Source: Candidatus Cloacimonadota bacterium
GTDB taxonomy: Bacteria; Cloacimonadota; Cloacimonadia; Cloacimonadales; TCS61
Assembly (NCBI GenBank): GCA_030445745.1
Contig: JASUTE010000005.1
Coordinates: forward strand, 68,528-132,527
DNA length: 64,000 nt
Reading direction: 5' to 3'
This document shows, in pieces, positions 1 through 8,738 of this stretch; position 1 is the stretch's first letter; every line of letters starts with the position of its first letter. Both the position numbers and the translations under genes were made by a program. The notes under the pieces were generated by a model. It had not been told where the DNA came from, searched no databases, and saw only the letters and a list, made by a program, of their open reading frames with translations.

Positions 1-402
1 AGTATGTGGGGCTCTACCCAGAAAATTGCAGAGGCAATCCATTCTGTTTTTGAAGACTTAAACTACAATACTTCCCTGCTAAATTTACGAACCAACCATA
101 TTTCCGATATTATGACGAAAGTTTTAACTGCAGAATATATCTGTGTAGGTTCGCCTACTTTGAACAGCAACATTTTGCCTACAGTAGCTGCTTTCCTAAC
201 ATATTTGAAAGGACTAGCGCCCAAAAACCGTAAAGGATTGGCTTTTGGTTCCTACGGATGGGGGGGGCAGAGTATAGGAATTGTGGAAAAAACTCTGCAG
301 GAATGTGGATTTGAAATTTTACCACAAATAAAAGCACAGTACGTGCCCAATGAAGCAAAATTAGAAGAAATCAAGGATAAATTGAAAAAAGAATTAAAAT
401 AA
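1..402 (+). CDS. Flavodiiron protein, C-terminal flavodoxin domain (cut by window edge)
   Basis: This is the last 133 residues of a flavodiiron (FprA-type) protein whose N-terminal part lies before the window. Flavodiiron proteins reduce oxygen to water, or nitric oxide to nitrous oxide, with electrons from rubredoxin. The visible part opens with SMWGSTQK, which matches the FMN phosphate-binding loop of the flavodoxin domain (usually T-M-W-G-S-T). Later segments VGSPTLN and FGSYGWGGQ match the other two FMN loops. The frame is open to base 1, so the missing part would be the beta-lactamase-like diiron domain. It is followed 12 nt later by ferritin, and the downstream rubredoxin and rubrerythrin support the family call. 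A free-standing flavodoxin is less likely because there is no start codon with a ribosome site at the edge. Confidence 0.85.
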   Translation, partial: SMWGSTQKIAEAIHSVFEDLNYNTSLLNLRTNHISDIMTKVLTAEYICVGSPTLNSNILPTVAAFLTYLKGLAPKNRKGLAFGSYGWGGQSIGIVEKTLQECGFEILPQIKAQYVPNEAKLEEIKDKLKKELK

Positions 403-414
403 CAGGAGGTTAAG

Positions 415-924
415 ATGATTTCAGAAAAATTACAAGATGCTATTAATGAGCAGATAAATCGTGAGTTATATTCAGGCTATCTGTATCTTTCCATGGCAGC
501 CTATTTCGATTCTATGAATCTACCAGGCTTTGCCAGTTTTATGAAAGTACAGCTAGAAGAAGAAAGATTTCATACTATGAAATTCTATGATTTCGTGAAT
601 GAAAGAGGTGGAAGAGTTGTTCTTAAAAAAATAGCTCAACCGCCAGTAGATTTTGATTCTCCAGTAGAGGTTTTCGAGCTATCTTTAAAACACGAGCAAT
701 CAGTAACAAAAATGATTAACGAACTTATGGACTTGGCTATCGCAGAAAACGACCATGCTGCCAAAAGTTTTTTAAATTGGTATGTAGATGAACAGGTAGA
801 AGAAGAAAATACGATGAATGGAATTGTAAACAAACTTAAAATGGTTGGTGGAAAAGGGCATGGTATGCTAATGATGGATAACGAATTGGCTACCAGAACT
901 TTTACTCCACCAAACGAAAATTAA
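415..924 (+). CDS. ftnA: Bacterial non-haem ferritin
   Basis: A 169-residue iron-storage ferritin that would form a 24-subunit shell, oxidise Fe(II) at a diiron centre and hold the mineral inside. The centre ligands are visible at the expected places: Glu17 in INREL, Glu50 and His53 in EEERFH, with further Glu/Gln in the third and fourth helices (KHEQS, VDEQVEEE). There is no haem-ligand Met of the bacterioferritin type. Length and C-terminus are normal. The start has a perfect AGGAGG six bases upstream. It lies inside the oxygen-defence operon, where it would keep iron away from peroxide chemistry. Confidence 0.93.
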   Translation: MISEKLQDAINEQINRELYSGYLYLSMAAYFDSMNLPGFASFMKVQLEEERFHTMKFYDFVNERGGRVVLKKIAQPPVDFDSPVEVFELSLKHEQSVTKMINELMDLAIAENDHAAKSFLNWYVDEQVEEENTMNGIVNKLKMVGGKGHGMLMMDNELATRTFTPPNEN

Positions 925-938
925 AAATGGAGGAAAAA

Positions 939-1319
939 ATGACTAAACTAAGACAGCTTTATTACTGTGAGATTTGTGGAAATGTAGTAGAAATAGCTAA
1001 CGAAGGGCAACCTTCACTAGTTTGCTGTGGAGAGCCAATGAATCTTTTGGAAGCTAAAACAGAAGATTCCAGCACAGAAAAACACGTACCCTATGTTGAA
1101 GAAACCGCAAATGGTGTTGTGGTGAAAATTGGCCAGAATGAATCTCATCCGATGACAGAAAAGCATCACATCAAATTTATCGAAGTACTTACCAAAGACA
1201 AAGTGTATCGAGCCGAACTTAAACCTGGGAATGAACCCAAAGCGGAATTCCCAGTTAAAAAAGAGGATATTGTAACTGCCAGAGAATGGTGCAACATTCA
1301 TGGCTTATGGAAAAGTTAG
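939..1319 (+). CDS. dfx: Desulfoferrodoxin / superoxide reductase
   Basis: Superoxide reductase that turns superoxide into hydrogen peroxide without making oxygen. It is a two-iron form. The N-terminal centre I has four cysteines, C10-x2-C13 and C29-C30. The catalytic centre II ligands are the histidines in EKHVPY and EKHHIKF and the Cys/His pair in CNIHGLW near the end. An ATG at 927 is also in frame, but the sequence TGGAGG that starts there is the ribosome-binding site for ATG 939, which gives the family-typical N-terminus. Electrons would come from the nearby rubredoxin, and the peroxide would go to the next genes (peroxiredoxin, rubrerythrin). Confidence 0.95.
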   Translation: MTKLRQLYYCEICGNVVEIANEGQPSLVCCGEPMNLLEAKTEDSSTEKHVPYVEETANGVVVKIGQNESHPMTEKHHIKFIEVLTKDKVYRAELKPGNEPKAEFPVKKEDIVTAREWCNIHGLWKS

Positions 1320-1332
1320 GGAGTAGATAAAG

Positions 1333-1980
1333 TTGGAAGAAAAATTCAATATGCCTCTTTTAGGCGATAAATTCCCTGAATTAAAGGTAAACACAACTCA
1401 TGGACCCAAAATCTTGCCTAAAGATTACGAAGGGAAATGGTTTGTACTATTCAGTCATCCCGGCGATTTTACTCCAGTTTGTACAACAGAATTCTATTCT
1501 TTCCAAAAACGCTATGAGCAATTCAAAGCAATGAATGTAGAACTTATTGGAATGTCGATCGATCAAGTTCATTCTCATATTAAATGGGTAGAATGGATCG
1601 AAGATAATTTAGGCGTAAAGATCGAATTTCCTATAATTGCAGCAACCGAACAAATAGCGCTTAAGCTGGGAATGCTGCATCCCGGGAAAGGTACAAATAC
1701 GGTGCGTGCTGTATTTGTAGTAGATCCCAAAGGAAAAACCAGACTGGTTCTATACTATCCCCAGGAAATCGGCAGAAATATGGGCGAGATTGTAAGAGCT
1801 GTTAAAGCTCTGAAAGTTGCCGATGAAAACGGTGTTGCGATACCGGCAGATTGGCCAAACAACGATCTGATAAAAGATAGAGTAATTTTGCCAACAGCTT
1901 CCAATATGAAAGATGCTGAAGCACGTAAAGGCAAAGAAGGTTGTTACGATTGGTGGTTCTGTCATAAAGAACTGAAATAA
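1333..1980 (+). CDS. Peroxiredoxin, Prx6-like (AhpC/TSA family)
   Basis: A thiol peroxidase of 215 residues. The peroxidatic cysteine is Cys50 in [10 protein letters not shown], and the conserved Arg follows in TNTVRAVF. The long C-terminal arm (DWPNN, then DWWFCHKE) is typical of the Prx6-like group found in anaerobes and archaea; the extra Cys residues near the end may be resolving. The start is uncertain. TTG at 1333 gives the reported frame, while ATG at 1351 would give a protein beginning MPLLGDKFP, which looks more like family members. The gene sits 13 nt after desulfoferrodoxin and would remove the peroxide that enzyme makes. Confidence 0.92.
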   Translation: MEEKFNMPLLGDKFPELKVNTTHGPKILPKDYEGKWFVLFSHPGDFTPVCTTEFYSFQKRYEQFKAMNVELIGMSIDQVHSHIKWVEWIEDNLGVKIEFPIIAATEQIALKLGMLHPGKGTNTVRAVFVVDPKGKTRLVLYYPQEIGRNMGEIVRAVKALKVADENGVAIPADWPNNDLIKDRVILPTASNMKDAEARKGKEGCYDWWFCHKELK

Positions 1981-1990
1981 AATGTTGACT

Positions 1991-2030
1991 AATTGGCTTG
2001 TCTATTCAAATATAGCCAGGCCAATTATTT
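1991..2030 (+). terminator. Long hairpin between peroxiredoxin and rubrerythrin genes
   Basis: AATTGGCTTG (1991-2000) pairs with CAGGCCAATT (2017-2026) over ten base pairs with one G-T, and the loop can add a CTAT/ATAG stem. A short T-rich stretch follows. It may be a partial terminator or an mRNA processing or stability element that sets the ratio of the two neighbours. The T-run is weak, so full termination is doubtful. Confidence 0.5.
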
Positions 2031-2046
2031 TAATATGGAGGTAAAA

Positions 2047-2634
2047 ATGGAATTTAAAAATTCAAAAACAGCAGAAAATCTCATGAAAGCATTCGCAGGT
2101 GAATCGCAGGCTAGAATGAGATATAGTTATTATGCTTCTGTGGCGCGCAAAGAAGGTTTCCGCCAGATAGAAGCAATTTTTAATGAAACTGCTGGCAATG
2201 AAAAAGAACATGCCAAGCTTTTTATGAAACAACTAATAAAAAACGGTATAAACAAAGAAGCTGCTGTAATTAACGATGCTGCCTATCCAGTTTGCTACGA
2301 TGATACCTTAAGTAATTTGCAATGCGCAGCTGATGGCGAAAAGGAAGAGTGGACTGGATTATATCCTACTTTTGCCAAGAAGGCCGAGGAAGAGGGTTAT
2401 CCCGAAGTGGCAAAAACTTTCCGTTTAGTTGCAGAAGTGGAAAAACGCCACGAAGCACGCTATCGTAAATTATGGAAAAATGTAAAAGAACATACTGTAT
2501 TCAAAAAGAATGATAAAGTGTATTGGAAGTGCCGCAATTGTGGTCATATAGTTTACAATATAGAGGCACCGGAAGTATGTCCAGTTTGCGCTCATCCCAG
2601 AGATTATTTTGAAGTTTGGAAAGAAACATATTAA
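2047..2634 (+). CDS. rbr: Rubrerythrin
   Basis: A 195-residue peroxidase of anaerobes that reduces hydrogen peroxide to water. The N-terminal four-helix domain carries the diiron ligands in [19 protein letters not shown] and VEKRHEARY. The C-terminal rubredoxin-like domain has the Fe(SCys)4 site as CRNCGH and CPVCAHP. A frame open from 1993 exists, but ATG 2047 has a perfect GGAGGT four bases upstream and gives the normal N-terminus ([12 protein letters not shown]), so that start is used. It is immediately followed by its likely electron donor, rubredoxin. Confidence 0.95.
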   Translation: MEFKNSKTAENLMKAFAGESQARMRYSYYASVARKEGFRQIEAIFNETAGNEKEHAKLFMKQLIKNGINKEAAVINDAAYPVCYDDTLSNLQCAADGEKEEWTGLYPTFAKKAEEEGYPEVAKTFRLVAEVEKRHEARYRKLWKNVKEHTVFKKNDKVYWKCRNCGHIVYNIEAPEVCPVCAHPRDYFEVWKETY

Positions 2635-2648
2635 AAAGGAGGGAAATT

Positions 2649-2789
2649 ATGCAAAAATATCGTTGCGACGCCTGTGGTTATATCTATGACCCCGCTGAAA
2701 ACAATAATGTAGCATTCGAAGATTTACCAGATGATTGGGTATGTCCAGAATGCGGTGTAGGGAAAGACCTTTTTAGCCCTATCGATTAG
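2649..2789 (+). CDS. Rubredoxin (46 residues)
   Basis: A short electron-transfer protein. The frame from ATG 2649 to TAG 2789 encodes 46 residues starting [15 protein letters not shown] and containing [13 protein letters not shown], the two CxxCG knuckles that bind one iron. GGAGGG lies five bases before the ATG. It would pass electrons to the flavodiiron protein, desulfoferrodoxin and rubrerythrin encoded just upstream. Rubredoxins are usually 45-54 residues, so it is full length. Confidence 0.95.
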   Translation: MQKYRCDACGYIYDPAENNNVAFEDLPDDWVCPECGVGKDLFSPID

Positions 2790-2791
2790 CG

Positions 2792-2835
2792 ATAAGTGTG
2801 GATACCATCTGTTGGTGGTATCCACCTTATTTTTT
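2792..2835 (+). terminator. Intrinsic terminator after rubredoxin
   Basis: GTGGATACC (2798-2806) and GGTATCCAC (2817-2825) form a nine-pair stem, which ATAAG/CTTAT extends below a one-base bulge; a run of T follows. The next gene has its own ribosome site close behind, so readthrough into it is possible. Confidence 0.75.
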
Positions 2836-2848
2836 ATAAGGAGATAAA

Positions 2849-3304
2849 ATGAATGCGGACAAATTTAATGAAATTATAAATTTTGCTGTTGCCCGAGAAC
2901 GCGATGCTGTAGAATTCTATCAGGATCTACAAAAAAAAGCCAAATTCAAGGCGCAAAAAGAGATGCTAAAAGAATTGGAAAATATGGAGAAGGGACATAT
3001 CATTACCCTAAATAAATTACGCAAGAAGGGATTCGCTATAGTTTCCGAAAAAAAAGAAGTTCCTGACCTTAAAATAAGCAATTACATAGTAAATGTGGCA
3101 ACATCCGAAAATATGACCTATCAAGATATTCTTATAGTTGCCATGAAACGCGAAGAAGCTTCCAAAAATTTATACACAGACCTGGCAGCCAGATTGGAAA
3201 GTCGGGAAGCTCAGCAAGTATTCCAAAGATTAGCTCAGGAAGAAGCTAGCCATAAATTGAAGTTTGAAAAATTGTATGACGAACAAGTATTAAAAGATAA
3301 TTAA
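2849..3304 (+). CDS. Ferritin-like diiron protein (rubrerythrin-domain, no rubredoxin part)
   Basis: A 151-residue all-helical protein with two ferritin-like repeats: ARERDAVEFY and ENMEKGHI in the first half, and MKREEASKNLY and AQEEASHKLKF in the second. The spaced E...ExxH pattern is that of rubrerythrin-type diiron proteins, but there is no C-terminal rubredoxin domain. A role in peroxide or iron handling is inferred from the neighbours; the substrate is unknown. It starts 13 nt after the terminator hairpin with AAGGAG as ribosome site. A related but distinct protein lies at 41592. Confidence 0.75.
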   Translation: MNADKFNEIINFAVARERDAVEFYQDLQKKAKFKAQKEMLKELENMEKGHIITLNKLRKKGFAIVSEKKEVPDLKISNYIVNVATSENMTYQDILIVAMKREEASKNLYTDLAARLESREAQQVFQRLAQEEASHKLKFEKLYDEQVLKDN

Positions 3305-3313
3305 GAGGAGAAA

Positions 3314-4294
3314 ATGGTTGATCTGAGAACAAAATACATGGATTTGGAACTGAAAAACCCGATTATAATTGGTTCTAGCGGGTTAACTGATAATGTGGAT
3401 TCCATAAAACAGCTCGCTGCAAATGGAGCTGCTGCTGTGGTGCTAAAATCACTTTTCGAAGAACAGATTATGATGGAGATAGAAAAAAATCTGGGTGATT
3501 ACAATCCTTCTCATTCCCATACCGAAACAGAGGATTATCTTACCTATTTCGAGAAAAAACATCACCTGGAAAAATATCTGAATTTAATAAAAGATACTAA
3601 AAAAGCAGTTGATATTCCGATAATAGCCAGTGTGAATTGCCGCACTGCTTCCGAGTGGGTTAAATTTGCCAAAGAGATAGAAAAAGCTGGGGCAGATGGT
3701 TTGGAACTGAATATATTTATGCTGCCTTCAGATATGAAACAGGGAATAGATGAAAATGTCTATTTTAAAATTATTAAACAGGTTAGAATGCAGATAAAAA
3801 TACCTATCGCGGTTAAAATTGGCTATTACTTCAATAATTTGGCACAACACATTGTGCAACTTTCTCGTACAGATGTAAATGGCTTGGTTTTGTTCAACCG
3901 CACTTATAGCCCAGATGTGGATATAAATGCAGAGAAAATGATAGCCGGCGATTCTCTGAGTTGCGAACACGAGATTACGCATTCATTGCGCTGGATAGGT
4001 ATTGTTGCCGAAAACACGGATTGTTCTTTGGCAGCTTCAGGCGGTGTTCACAATGGCCAGGGCGTTATTAAAGAGCTGCTGGTTGGAGCCGATGCCGTTC
4101 AGATGGTTTCTGCACTCTACAAAAATTCACCAGCACTGATAAAAACTGTTTTGGCACAACTGCAAAATTGGATGGATAAAAATAACTACAGCTCAATCGC
4201 AGAATTTAAAGGTAAGTTAGCTCGAAAATCAATTGCCAATCCACAATTTTATGATAGAGTACAATTTATGAAATACCTGCAGGGGGAAGAATAA
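3314..4294 (+). CDS. Dihydroorotate dehydrogenase-like flavoprotein
   Basis: A 326-residue TIM-barrel protein related to PyrD. The N-terminal TKYMDLELKNPIIIGSSGLT and the C-terminal AASGGVHNG and GADAVQMVSALY segments resemble the FMN-binding parts of class 1 enzymes. At the position where true dihydroorotate dehydrogenases have N-x-S-C-P-N with the catalytic base, this protein reads LNIFMLPSD, with no Cys or Ser. Genes of this type are common in anaerobes as PyrD-like proteins and probably do not act in pyrimidine synthesis. No other pyr genes are nearby. It sits between the redox cluster and fhs with short spacing on both sides. Confidence 0.75.
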   Translation: MVDLRTKYMDLELKNPIIIGSSGLTDNVDSIKQLAANGAAAVVLKSLFEEQIMMEIEKNLGDYNPSHSHTETEDYLTYFEKKHHLEKYLNLIKDTKKAVDIPIIASVNCRTASEWVKFAKEIEKAGADGLELNIFMLPSDMKQGIDENVYFKIIKQVRMQIKIPIAVKIGYYFNNLAQHIVQLSRTDVNGLVLFNRTYSPDVDINAEKMIAGDSLSCEHEITHSLRWIGIVAENTDCSLAASGGVHNGQGVIKELLVGADAVQMVSALYKNSPALIKTVLAQLQNWMDKNNYSSIAEFKGKLARKSIANPQFYDRVQFMKYLQGEE

Positions 4295-4313
4295 GCGAAA
4301 GTGAGGAGAGTTT

Positions 4314-5984
4314 ATGTATTCCGATATCGAAATTGCGCAAAAGGCAGTTTTGAAACCTATCACGGAGATTGCAGAAACATTAGGTTTGAAAAAAGAAGAT
4401 CTGGATTTATATGGTGACTATAAAGCAAAAATTAAGTTTTCTTCCTTAAGAAAATTAGAAAACAATAAAACCGGTAAACTGATTTTAGTTTCTGCAATTA
4501 CACCTACCCCAGCCGGAGAGGGTAAGACTACCACTTCAATTGGCTTGGCCCAAGCTATGAATAAATTGGGGAAAAAAACCTCCGTAGCGATACGTGAGCC
4601 TTCTTTAGGACCTGTTTTTGGAATTAAGGGCGGCGCAGCTGGAGGCGGTTATTCTCAGGTTTTACCAATGGAAGATATCAATCTGCATTTTACCGGCGAT
4701 ATGCACGCTGTTACTGCTGCTAACAACAATTTAGCTGCACTAATCGATAATCATATTTACAACGGAAATAAGCTAAGAATAAATCCTCGCACTATTACCT
4801 GGCGCCGGGTGATGGATGTTAACGATCGGTCACTGCGCAACATTGTTATAGGATTGGGCGGTAAAAAGCAAGGAGTTCCTCGTGAAGATGGCTTCGATAT
4901 TACACCTGCTTCCGAAATTATGGCAATTTTGTGCCTTTCCAATAACCTGCATGAACTGAAGGAAAAAATTAGCAATATTACTGTAGGTTTTACTTACGAT
5001 AACGAAATTATTAAGGTTAGCGATCTTGGCTTCCAAGGTGCTATTGCAGCACTTTTGAAAGATGCTTTAAAACCGAATATAGTGCAAACTTTGGAAAATA
5101 CTCCCGCTTTTGTGCATGGAGGCCCCTTTGCTAATATTGCCCAGGGTACCAACAGTATTTTGGCTACTAAAACTGCTCTTAAACTTTCCGATTATGTGGT
5201 AACAGAAGCTGGTTTTGGTTTCGACCTTGGCGCTGAAAAGTTCTTCGATATTGTTTGTAAATATGGTAAGTTTTGTCCGCAAGCTGTGGTTTTGGTAGCC
5301 ACAGTAAGAGCTTTGAAACACCATGGTGGTGTAAAATTGCGTGATCTGGATAAACCCAACTTGGAAGCTGTTGAAAAAGGCTTAGCTAATTTAGGCAAGC
5401 ACTTAGACAGTATTAGAAAATTTGGAATGCGCTCGGTAGTAGCTATTAATAAATTTGCTTCCGATACCTCAGAAGAACTGGAATTAGTAGAAGAATACGC
5501 CAAACAAAATGGTTTTGATGCTGCTGTAGTAGATTTTTGGGCTAAAGGTGGCGAAGGTGGTTTGCAACTGGCAGAGAAGACAATTAAGCTTATAGAAGAT
5601 GGTAAATGCAACCTTAAACCGCTTTATAATTGGGAAAGTGGGGTAAAAGAGAAGATTGCAACCATTGCTAAAGAGATCTATGGTGCTGAAGCTATCGACT
5701 TTACTTCTCAGGCAAACAAAGATCTACGCCGAATCAAGAAATATGGCTTTGAGAAGCTTCCAATATGCATGGCAAAAACACAGAAGTCTCTTTCTGATAA
5801 CCCAAAATTACTAGGACGTCCCAAAGATTTTCTGGTTACTGTACGGCAGATAGTGGTTTCCTCCGGAGCTGGATTTATTATTCCCATAACTGGTAATATT
5901 TTACGCATGCCGGGGCTTCCTAAAAAACCTTCTGCGATGGATATTGATGTAGATGAAAATGGTAATATAAGTGGTCTTTTCTAA
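4314..5984 (+). CDS. fhs: Formate--tetrahydrofolate ligase
   Basis: A 556-residue enzyme joining formate and tetrahydrofolate with ATP to give 10-formyl-THF, the entry to folate one-carbon metabolism. The nucleotide loop is TPAGEGKTTTSIGL near residue 65, and the family blocks EPSLGPVFGIKGGAAGGGY and FTGDMHAVTAANN follow. Full length for the family. The start is ATG 4314 with GAGGAG upstream. In an anaerobe it may also run in reverse, making ATP and formate during amino-acid breakdown. It is 13 nt upstream of the nqr genes, so the two may be co-transcribed. Confidence 0.97.
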   Translation: MYSDIEIAQKAVLKPITEIAETLGLKKEDLDLYGDYKAKIKFSSLRKLENNKTGKLILVSAITPTPAGEGKTTTSIGLAQAMNKLGKKTSVAIREPSLGPVFGIKGGAAGGGYSQVLPMEDINLHFTGDMHAVTAANNNLAALIDNHIYNGNKLRINPRTITWRRVMDVNDRSLRNIVIGLGGKKQGVPREDGFDITPASEIMAILCLSNNLHELKEKISNITVGFTYDNEIIKVSDLGFQGAIAALLKDALKPNIVQTLENTPAFVHGGPFANIAQGTNSILATKTALKLSDYVVTEAGFGFDLGAEKFFDIVCKYGKFCPQAVVLVATVRALKHHGGVKLRDLDKPNLEAVEKGLANLGKHLDSIRKFGMRSVVAINKFASDTSEELELVEEYAKQNGFDAAVVDFWAKGGEGGLQLAEKTIKLIEDGKCNLKPLYNWESGVKEKIATIAKEIYGAEAIDFTSQANKDLRRIKKYGFEKLPICMAKTQKSLSDNPKLLGRPKDFLVTVRQIVVSSGAGFIIPITGNILRMPGLPKKPSAMDIDVDENGNISGLF

Positions 5985-5997
5985 TCGGGGTATGTAA

Positions 5998-6909
5998 ATG
6001 AAATTTTTAAAACAGAAAAATATGAAGATGATGCTGTACGGGCTCAGTTTCTTGGTTTTATATGGAATTTTTCTATTCGGATGGCGTGTATTAGCTTTGG
6101 TAGTTACAGCGAATATTTTTGCCATTCTCACTGAATATTTGTTTGTACGCAACAAGAAAAACAACCGAGTTTCGATGGCGGCAATGGTTACAGCTACTTT
6201 GCTGGCACTTTCAGTGCCACCTACCTTACCTTTTTGGATGATAGCCGTGGGTGCCATTGTGGCCATTACATTTGGCAAGATGGTTTTTGGTGGTTTCGGC
6301 TTGAATATGTTCAATCCGGCGATGGTAGGCAGAACTTTTATTTATGTAGCATTTGTCAATGCGATGACGGTTAACTGGCTGCAGCCGTTCACCAAGTTTC
6401 CGGGCGGGTTTTCGGTGTGGCAAAAAATAGGAAACTTAACCAGTGCCACACCCATGATCCATTTTCGTGATACTGGCGAGTTAACCGAGCTGAGCCGTTT
6501 GTTTTTCGGGCTTATTCCCGGAAGTGTGGGTGAGACCTCGGCTTTTCTTATTATTTTAATTGGCATCTACCTTATTTGGACCAAAACCGCCAAATGGCAA
6601 CCCATGCTGGCTACTTTGCTCAGTTTCTCTGTTTTTACGCTTATTTTCTATGGTACTAATCCGCTTCCTTTAATCTTTAGTGGCGGGCTGATGTTCGGAA
6701 TCGTATTCATCACTACCGATCCGGTATCTATGCCCAAAAACAAAACGGCAATTTGGGTGTATGGTTTCCTAATAGGTTTCCTAACAGTCCTAATCCGTAA
6801 ATATTCTCTGTTTGTGGAAGGATTTATGTTTGCTATTATTATCACCAATTCATTTATGCCGATTATCGAGATCGCTATTACCAAACTACAGAAGAAGAAA
6901 AGGAGTTAG
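5998..6909 (+). CDS. nqrB: Na+-translocating NADH dehydrogenase-type subunit B (NqrB/RnfD family)
   Basis: A 303-residue membrane protein of the NqrB/RnfD family with about eight to ten hydrophobic segments. The covalent FMN site is visible as SATP with Thr151, and FNPAMVGR and FITTDPVSMP are family signatures. Typical NqrB is about 400 residues; this one lacks most of the N-terminal extension and starts almost at the first membrane helix, so it is RnfD-like in size. The gene order B-C-D-E-F and the NqrF at the end identify the complex as Nqr-like rather than Rnf. No nqrA, rnfB or rnfC is in the window. Start by ATG at 5998 after GGGGTATGTA, a weak ribosome site. Confidence 0.85.
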   Translation: MKFLKQKNMKMMLYGLSFLVLYGIFLFGWRVLALVVTANIFAILTEYLFVRNKKNNRVSMAAMVTATLLALSVPPTLPFWMIAVGAIVAITFGKMVFGGFGLNMFNPAMVGRTFIYVAFVNAMTVNWLQPFTKFPGGFSVWQKIGNLTSATPMIHFRDTGELTELSRLFFGLIPGSVGETSAFLIILIGIYLIWTKTAKWQPMLATLLSFSVFTLIFYGTNPLPLIFSGGLMFGIVFITTDPVSMPKNKTAIWVYGFLIGFLTVLIRKYSLFVEGFMFAIIITNSFMPIIEIAITKLQKKKRS

Positions 6910-6911
6910 CT

Positions 6912-7538
6912 GTGACCCAGGAAAAAAAAAGATTCAGCGATACCAGATTTTATCCCATCTTCTTCATGATAATTGTATCTGTGATCTTTGTGGGGATTTT
7001 AGCCACTTTTTATGAATTAACTGCGCCTAGAGTGAAGGCTTACCAACAAGAAAGTAACCAAAAAATAATACTTGGTTTATTTGGACTGCCAACCCAGGCT
7101 CCGCAGCAAGCTTTCGATAAATTTATTGAAGAAAAACAGCAAGATGATATTGTTTATTATGAAGCAATTCAGCAAAATCGGCTTTTGGGTTTTGCCTTTC
7201 CTATTCGGGGGAAGGGACTGTGGGGAACTATAGATGCTGTGGTAGCCGTCTCGCCAGATTTTACAAAAATTATCGCTTTCGATGTAATAAAACAGAATGA
7301 AACACCAGGTTTGGGTGGTCGTATAACCGAAAAGAAGTTCAAAAATCAATTCCAAAATAAGGATTTATTACAGAATAATGAATTAGTGAAATACAATCTG
7401 GTAGCAGAAGATGCAGTTGAAGATAAATATGAAATAAGCCAGATAACCGGCGCTACCTTATCCAGCAGAGCCGTGGTTAATATGCTTTATAATGAATTAA
7501 AAGATATTAAAGAAAGTTTAGGTGTTTCTTATGAGTAA
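6912..7538 (+). CDS. nqrC: Na+-translocating NADH dehydrogenase-type subunit C (NqrC/RnfG family)
   Basis: A 208-residue protein with one N-terminal membrane helix (about residues 15-35) and a periplasmic domain. The covalent FMN motif is TGATLSS, with Thr182 as the expected flavin-bearing residue. The segments GKGLWGTID and ETPGLGGRI are conserved in the family. It starts with GTG at 6912 after AGGAG. It requires the ApbE flavin transferase, which is not in this window. It overlaps the next gene by eight bases. Confidence 0.9.
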   Translation: MTQEKKRFSDTRFYPIFFMIIVSVIFVGILATFYELTAPRVKAYQQESNQKIILGLFGLPTQAPQQAFDKFIEEKQQDDIVYYEAIQQNRLLGFAFPIRGKGLWGTIDAVVAVSPDFTKIIAFDVIKQNETPGLGGRITEKKFKNQFQNKDLLQNNELVKYNLVAEDAVEDKYEISQITGATLSSRAVVNMLYNELKDIKESLGVSYE

Positions 7539-8127
7539 ACGAGAAATATTCATGAACAGCGCTTTTACCGAAAATTCAGTTTGGAAGCAAATATTGGGAA
7601 TTTGTTCGGCACTGGCCATAACCAACCTGGTGCGAAACAGTTTGGTGATGGGTTTGGGCGTTATTTTTACTTTGGCTTTATCTAGTCTTACAGTTTCGCT
7701 TATCCGCAGCTATATTCCCAAAAGAATACGTATGATGGTGCAAACCCTCATCATCGCTTCCTATGTAATCATCGTCGATCTATTTTTAAAAGCTTTTATG
7801 CCGGAGATAAGCAAAGCTTTGGGGCCCTATGTGGGGCTTATCATCACCAACTGCATCATTATGGGAAGGTTGGAAGCTTTCGCTGGTAAAAATAGCCCGA
7901 TCGATAGCATGATAGATGGAATTGGTACTGGAGTAGGCTATAGCCTGGTGCTTATCATCATCTCGTTTGTACGCGAGCTGTTTGGCTTTGGCACCCTGTT
8001 TGGTTTCCAAATTTTGGGAGATTGGTGGACAAAATGGTCGATAATGGTAATGGCACCCAGTGCCTTTTTTATGTTAGCAATTTTAATTTGGATAATCAAA
8101 GGTCCCTTGAGTGCTAAGAAAGGATAG
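7531..8127 (+). CDS. nqrD: Na+-translocating NADH dehydrogenase-type subunit D (NqrD/RnfE family)
   Basis: A membrane subunit of 198 residues with about six helices. The conserved cysteines in ICSALAITN and TNCIIMGR correspond to those that hold the buried iron centre between NqrD and NqrE. SPIDSMIDGIGTGVGY and FVRELFGFGTLFG are family signatures. The frame is open from 7522, but ATG 7531 has AGGTG at a good distance and is preferred; it overlaps the nqrC stop. Confidence 0.9.
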   Translation: MSKREIFMNSAFTENSVWKQILGICSALAITNLVRNSLVMGLGVIFTLALSSLTVSLIRSYIPKRIRMMVQTLIIASYVIIVDLFLKAFMPEISKALGPYVGLIITNCIIMGRLEAFAGKNSPIDSMIDGIGTGVGYSLVLIIISFVRELFGFGTLFGFQILGDWWTKWSIMVMAPSAFFMLAILIWIIKGPLSAKKG

Positions 8128-8135
8128 GAGTTAGT

Positions 8136-8723
8136 ATGGAATTGAATCCGTTCGTTATTTTCATTGCTGCAATTTTCACCAGTAATATTCTGCTGACAAA
8201 TTTTCTGGGAATGTGTTCCTTTCTCTCTGTATCCAAAGAGATAGAATCTTCATTGGGGCTGGGGTTTGCTGTTGTTTTCGTGATGACCTTTACCTCGGCA
8301 ATCAACTATGCTGTTTATCATTATATTTTGGTGCCTTTGGATATAGTTTATCTGCAATACATCATCTTTATAATTGTTATTGCAGCATTTGTTCAGCTTA
8401 CTGAAATGGTGATCGAGCGTTTTTCGCCGGTGCTCTATTATTCTTTGGGAATATTTTTACCACTTATAACGGTTAACTGTGCTATTTTAGGTATTTCTTT
8501 GTTCATGGTCATTCGTGAATACAATTTTGTGCAATCAGTTGCTTTTGGAGCTGGTGGAGGTTTGGGCTGGTTGCTGGCAATTTTAGCTTTAGCAGGCATA
8601 CGAGCCAAGGTGAATTATAAATTTGTGCCTACCGGCTTACAAGGAGCTGGTTTAAGCTTAATAATAACCGGTCTGATGGCTTTAGGGTTTATTGGATTTT
8701 CCGGAATCGTAGTGATTCAATAG
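8136..8723 (+). CDS. nqrE: Na+-translocating NADH dehydrogenase-type subunit E (NqrE/RnfA family)
   Basis: A 195-residue membrane subunit with about six helices, partner of NqrD. FLGMCSFLSVS and ITVNCAILG carry the two conserved cysteines of the membrane iron centre. The C-terminal half (GLGWLLAILALAGIR, then GLMALGFIGFSG) matches NqrE more closely than RnfA. It begins eight bases after nqrD with AGGAGTT upstream. Confidence 0.92.
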   Translation: MELNPFVIFIAAIFTSNILLTNFLGMCSFLSVSKEIESSLGLGFAVVFVMTFTSAINYAVYHYILVPLDIVYLQYIIFIIVIAAFVQLTEMVIERFSPVLYYSLGIFLPLITVNCAILGISLFMVIREYNFVQSVAFGAGGGLGWLLAILALAGIRAKVNYKFVPTGLQGAGLSLIITGLMALGFIGFSGIVVIQ

Positions 8724-8738
8724 TAAAGGTAAAAGAAT

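Noticed and set aside
5192-5611. 139-codon open frame opposite fhs
   Set aside because: Low-complexity shadow in a strongly conserved gene.
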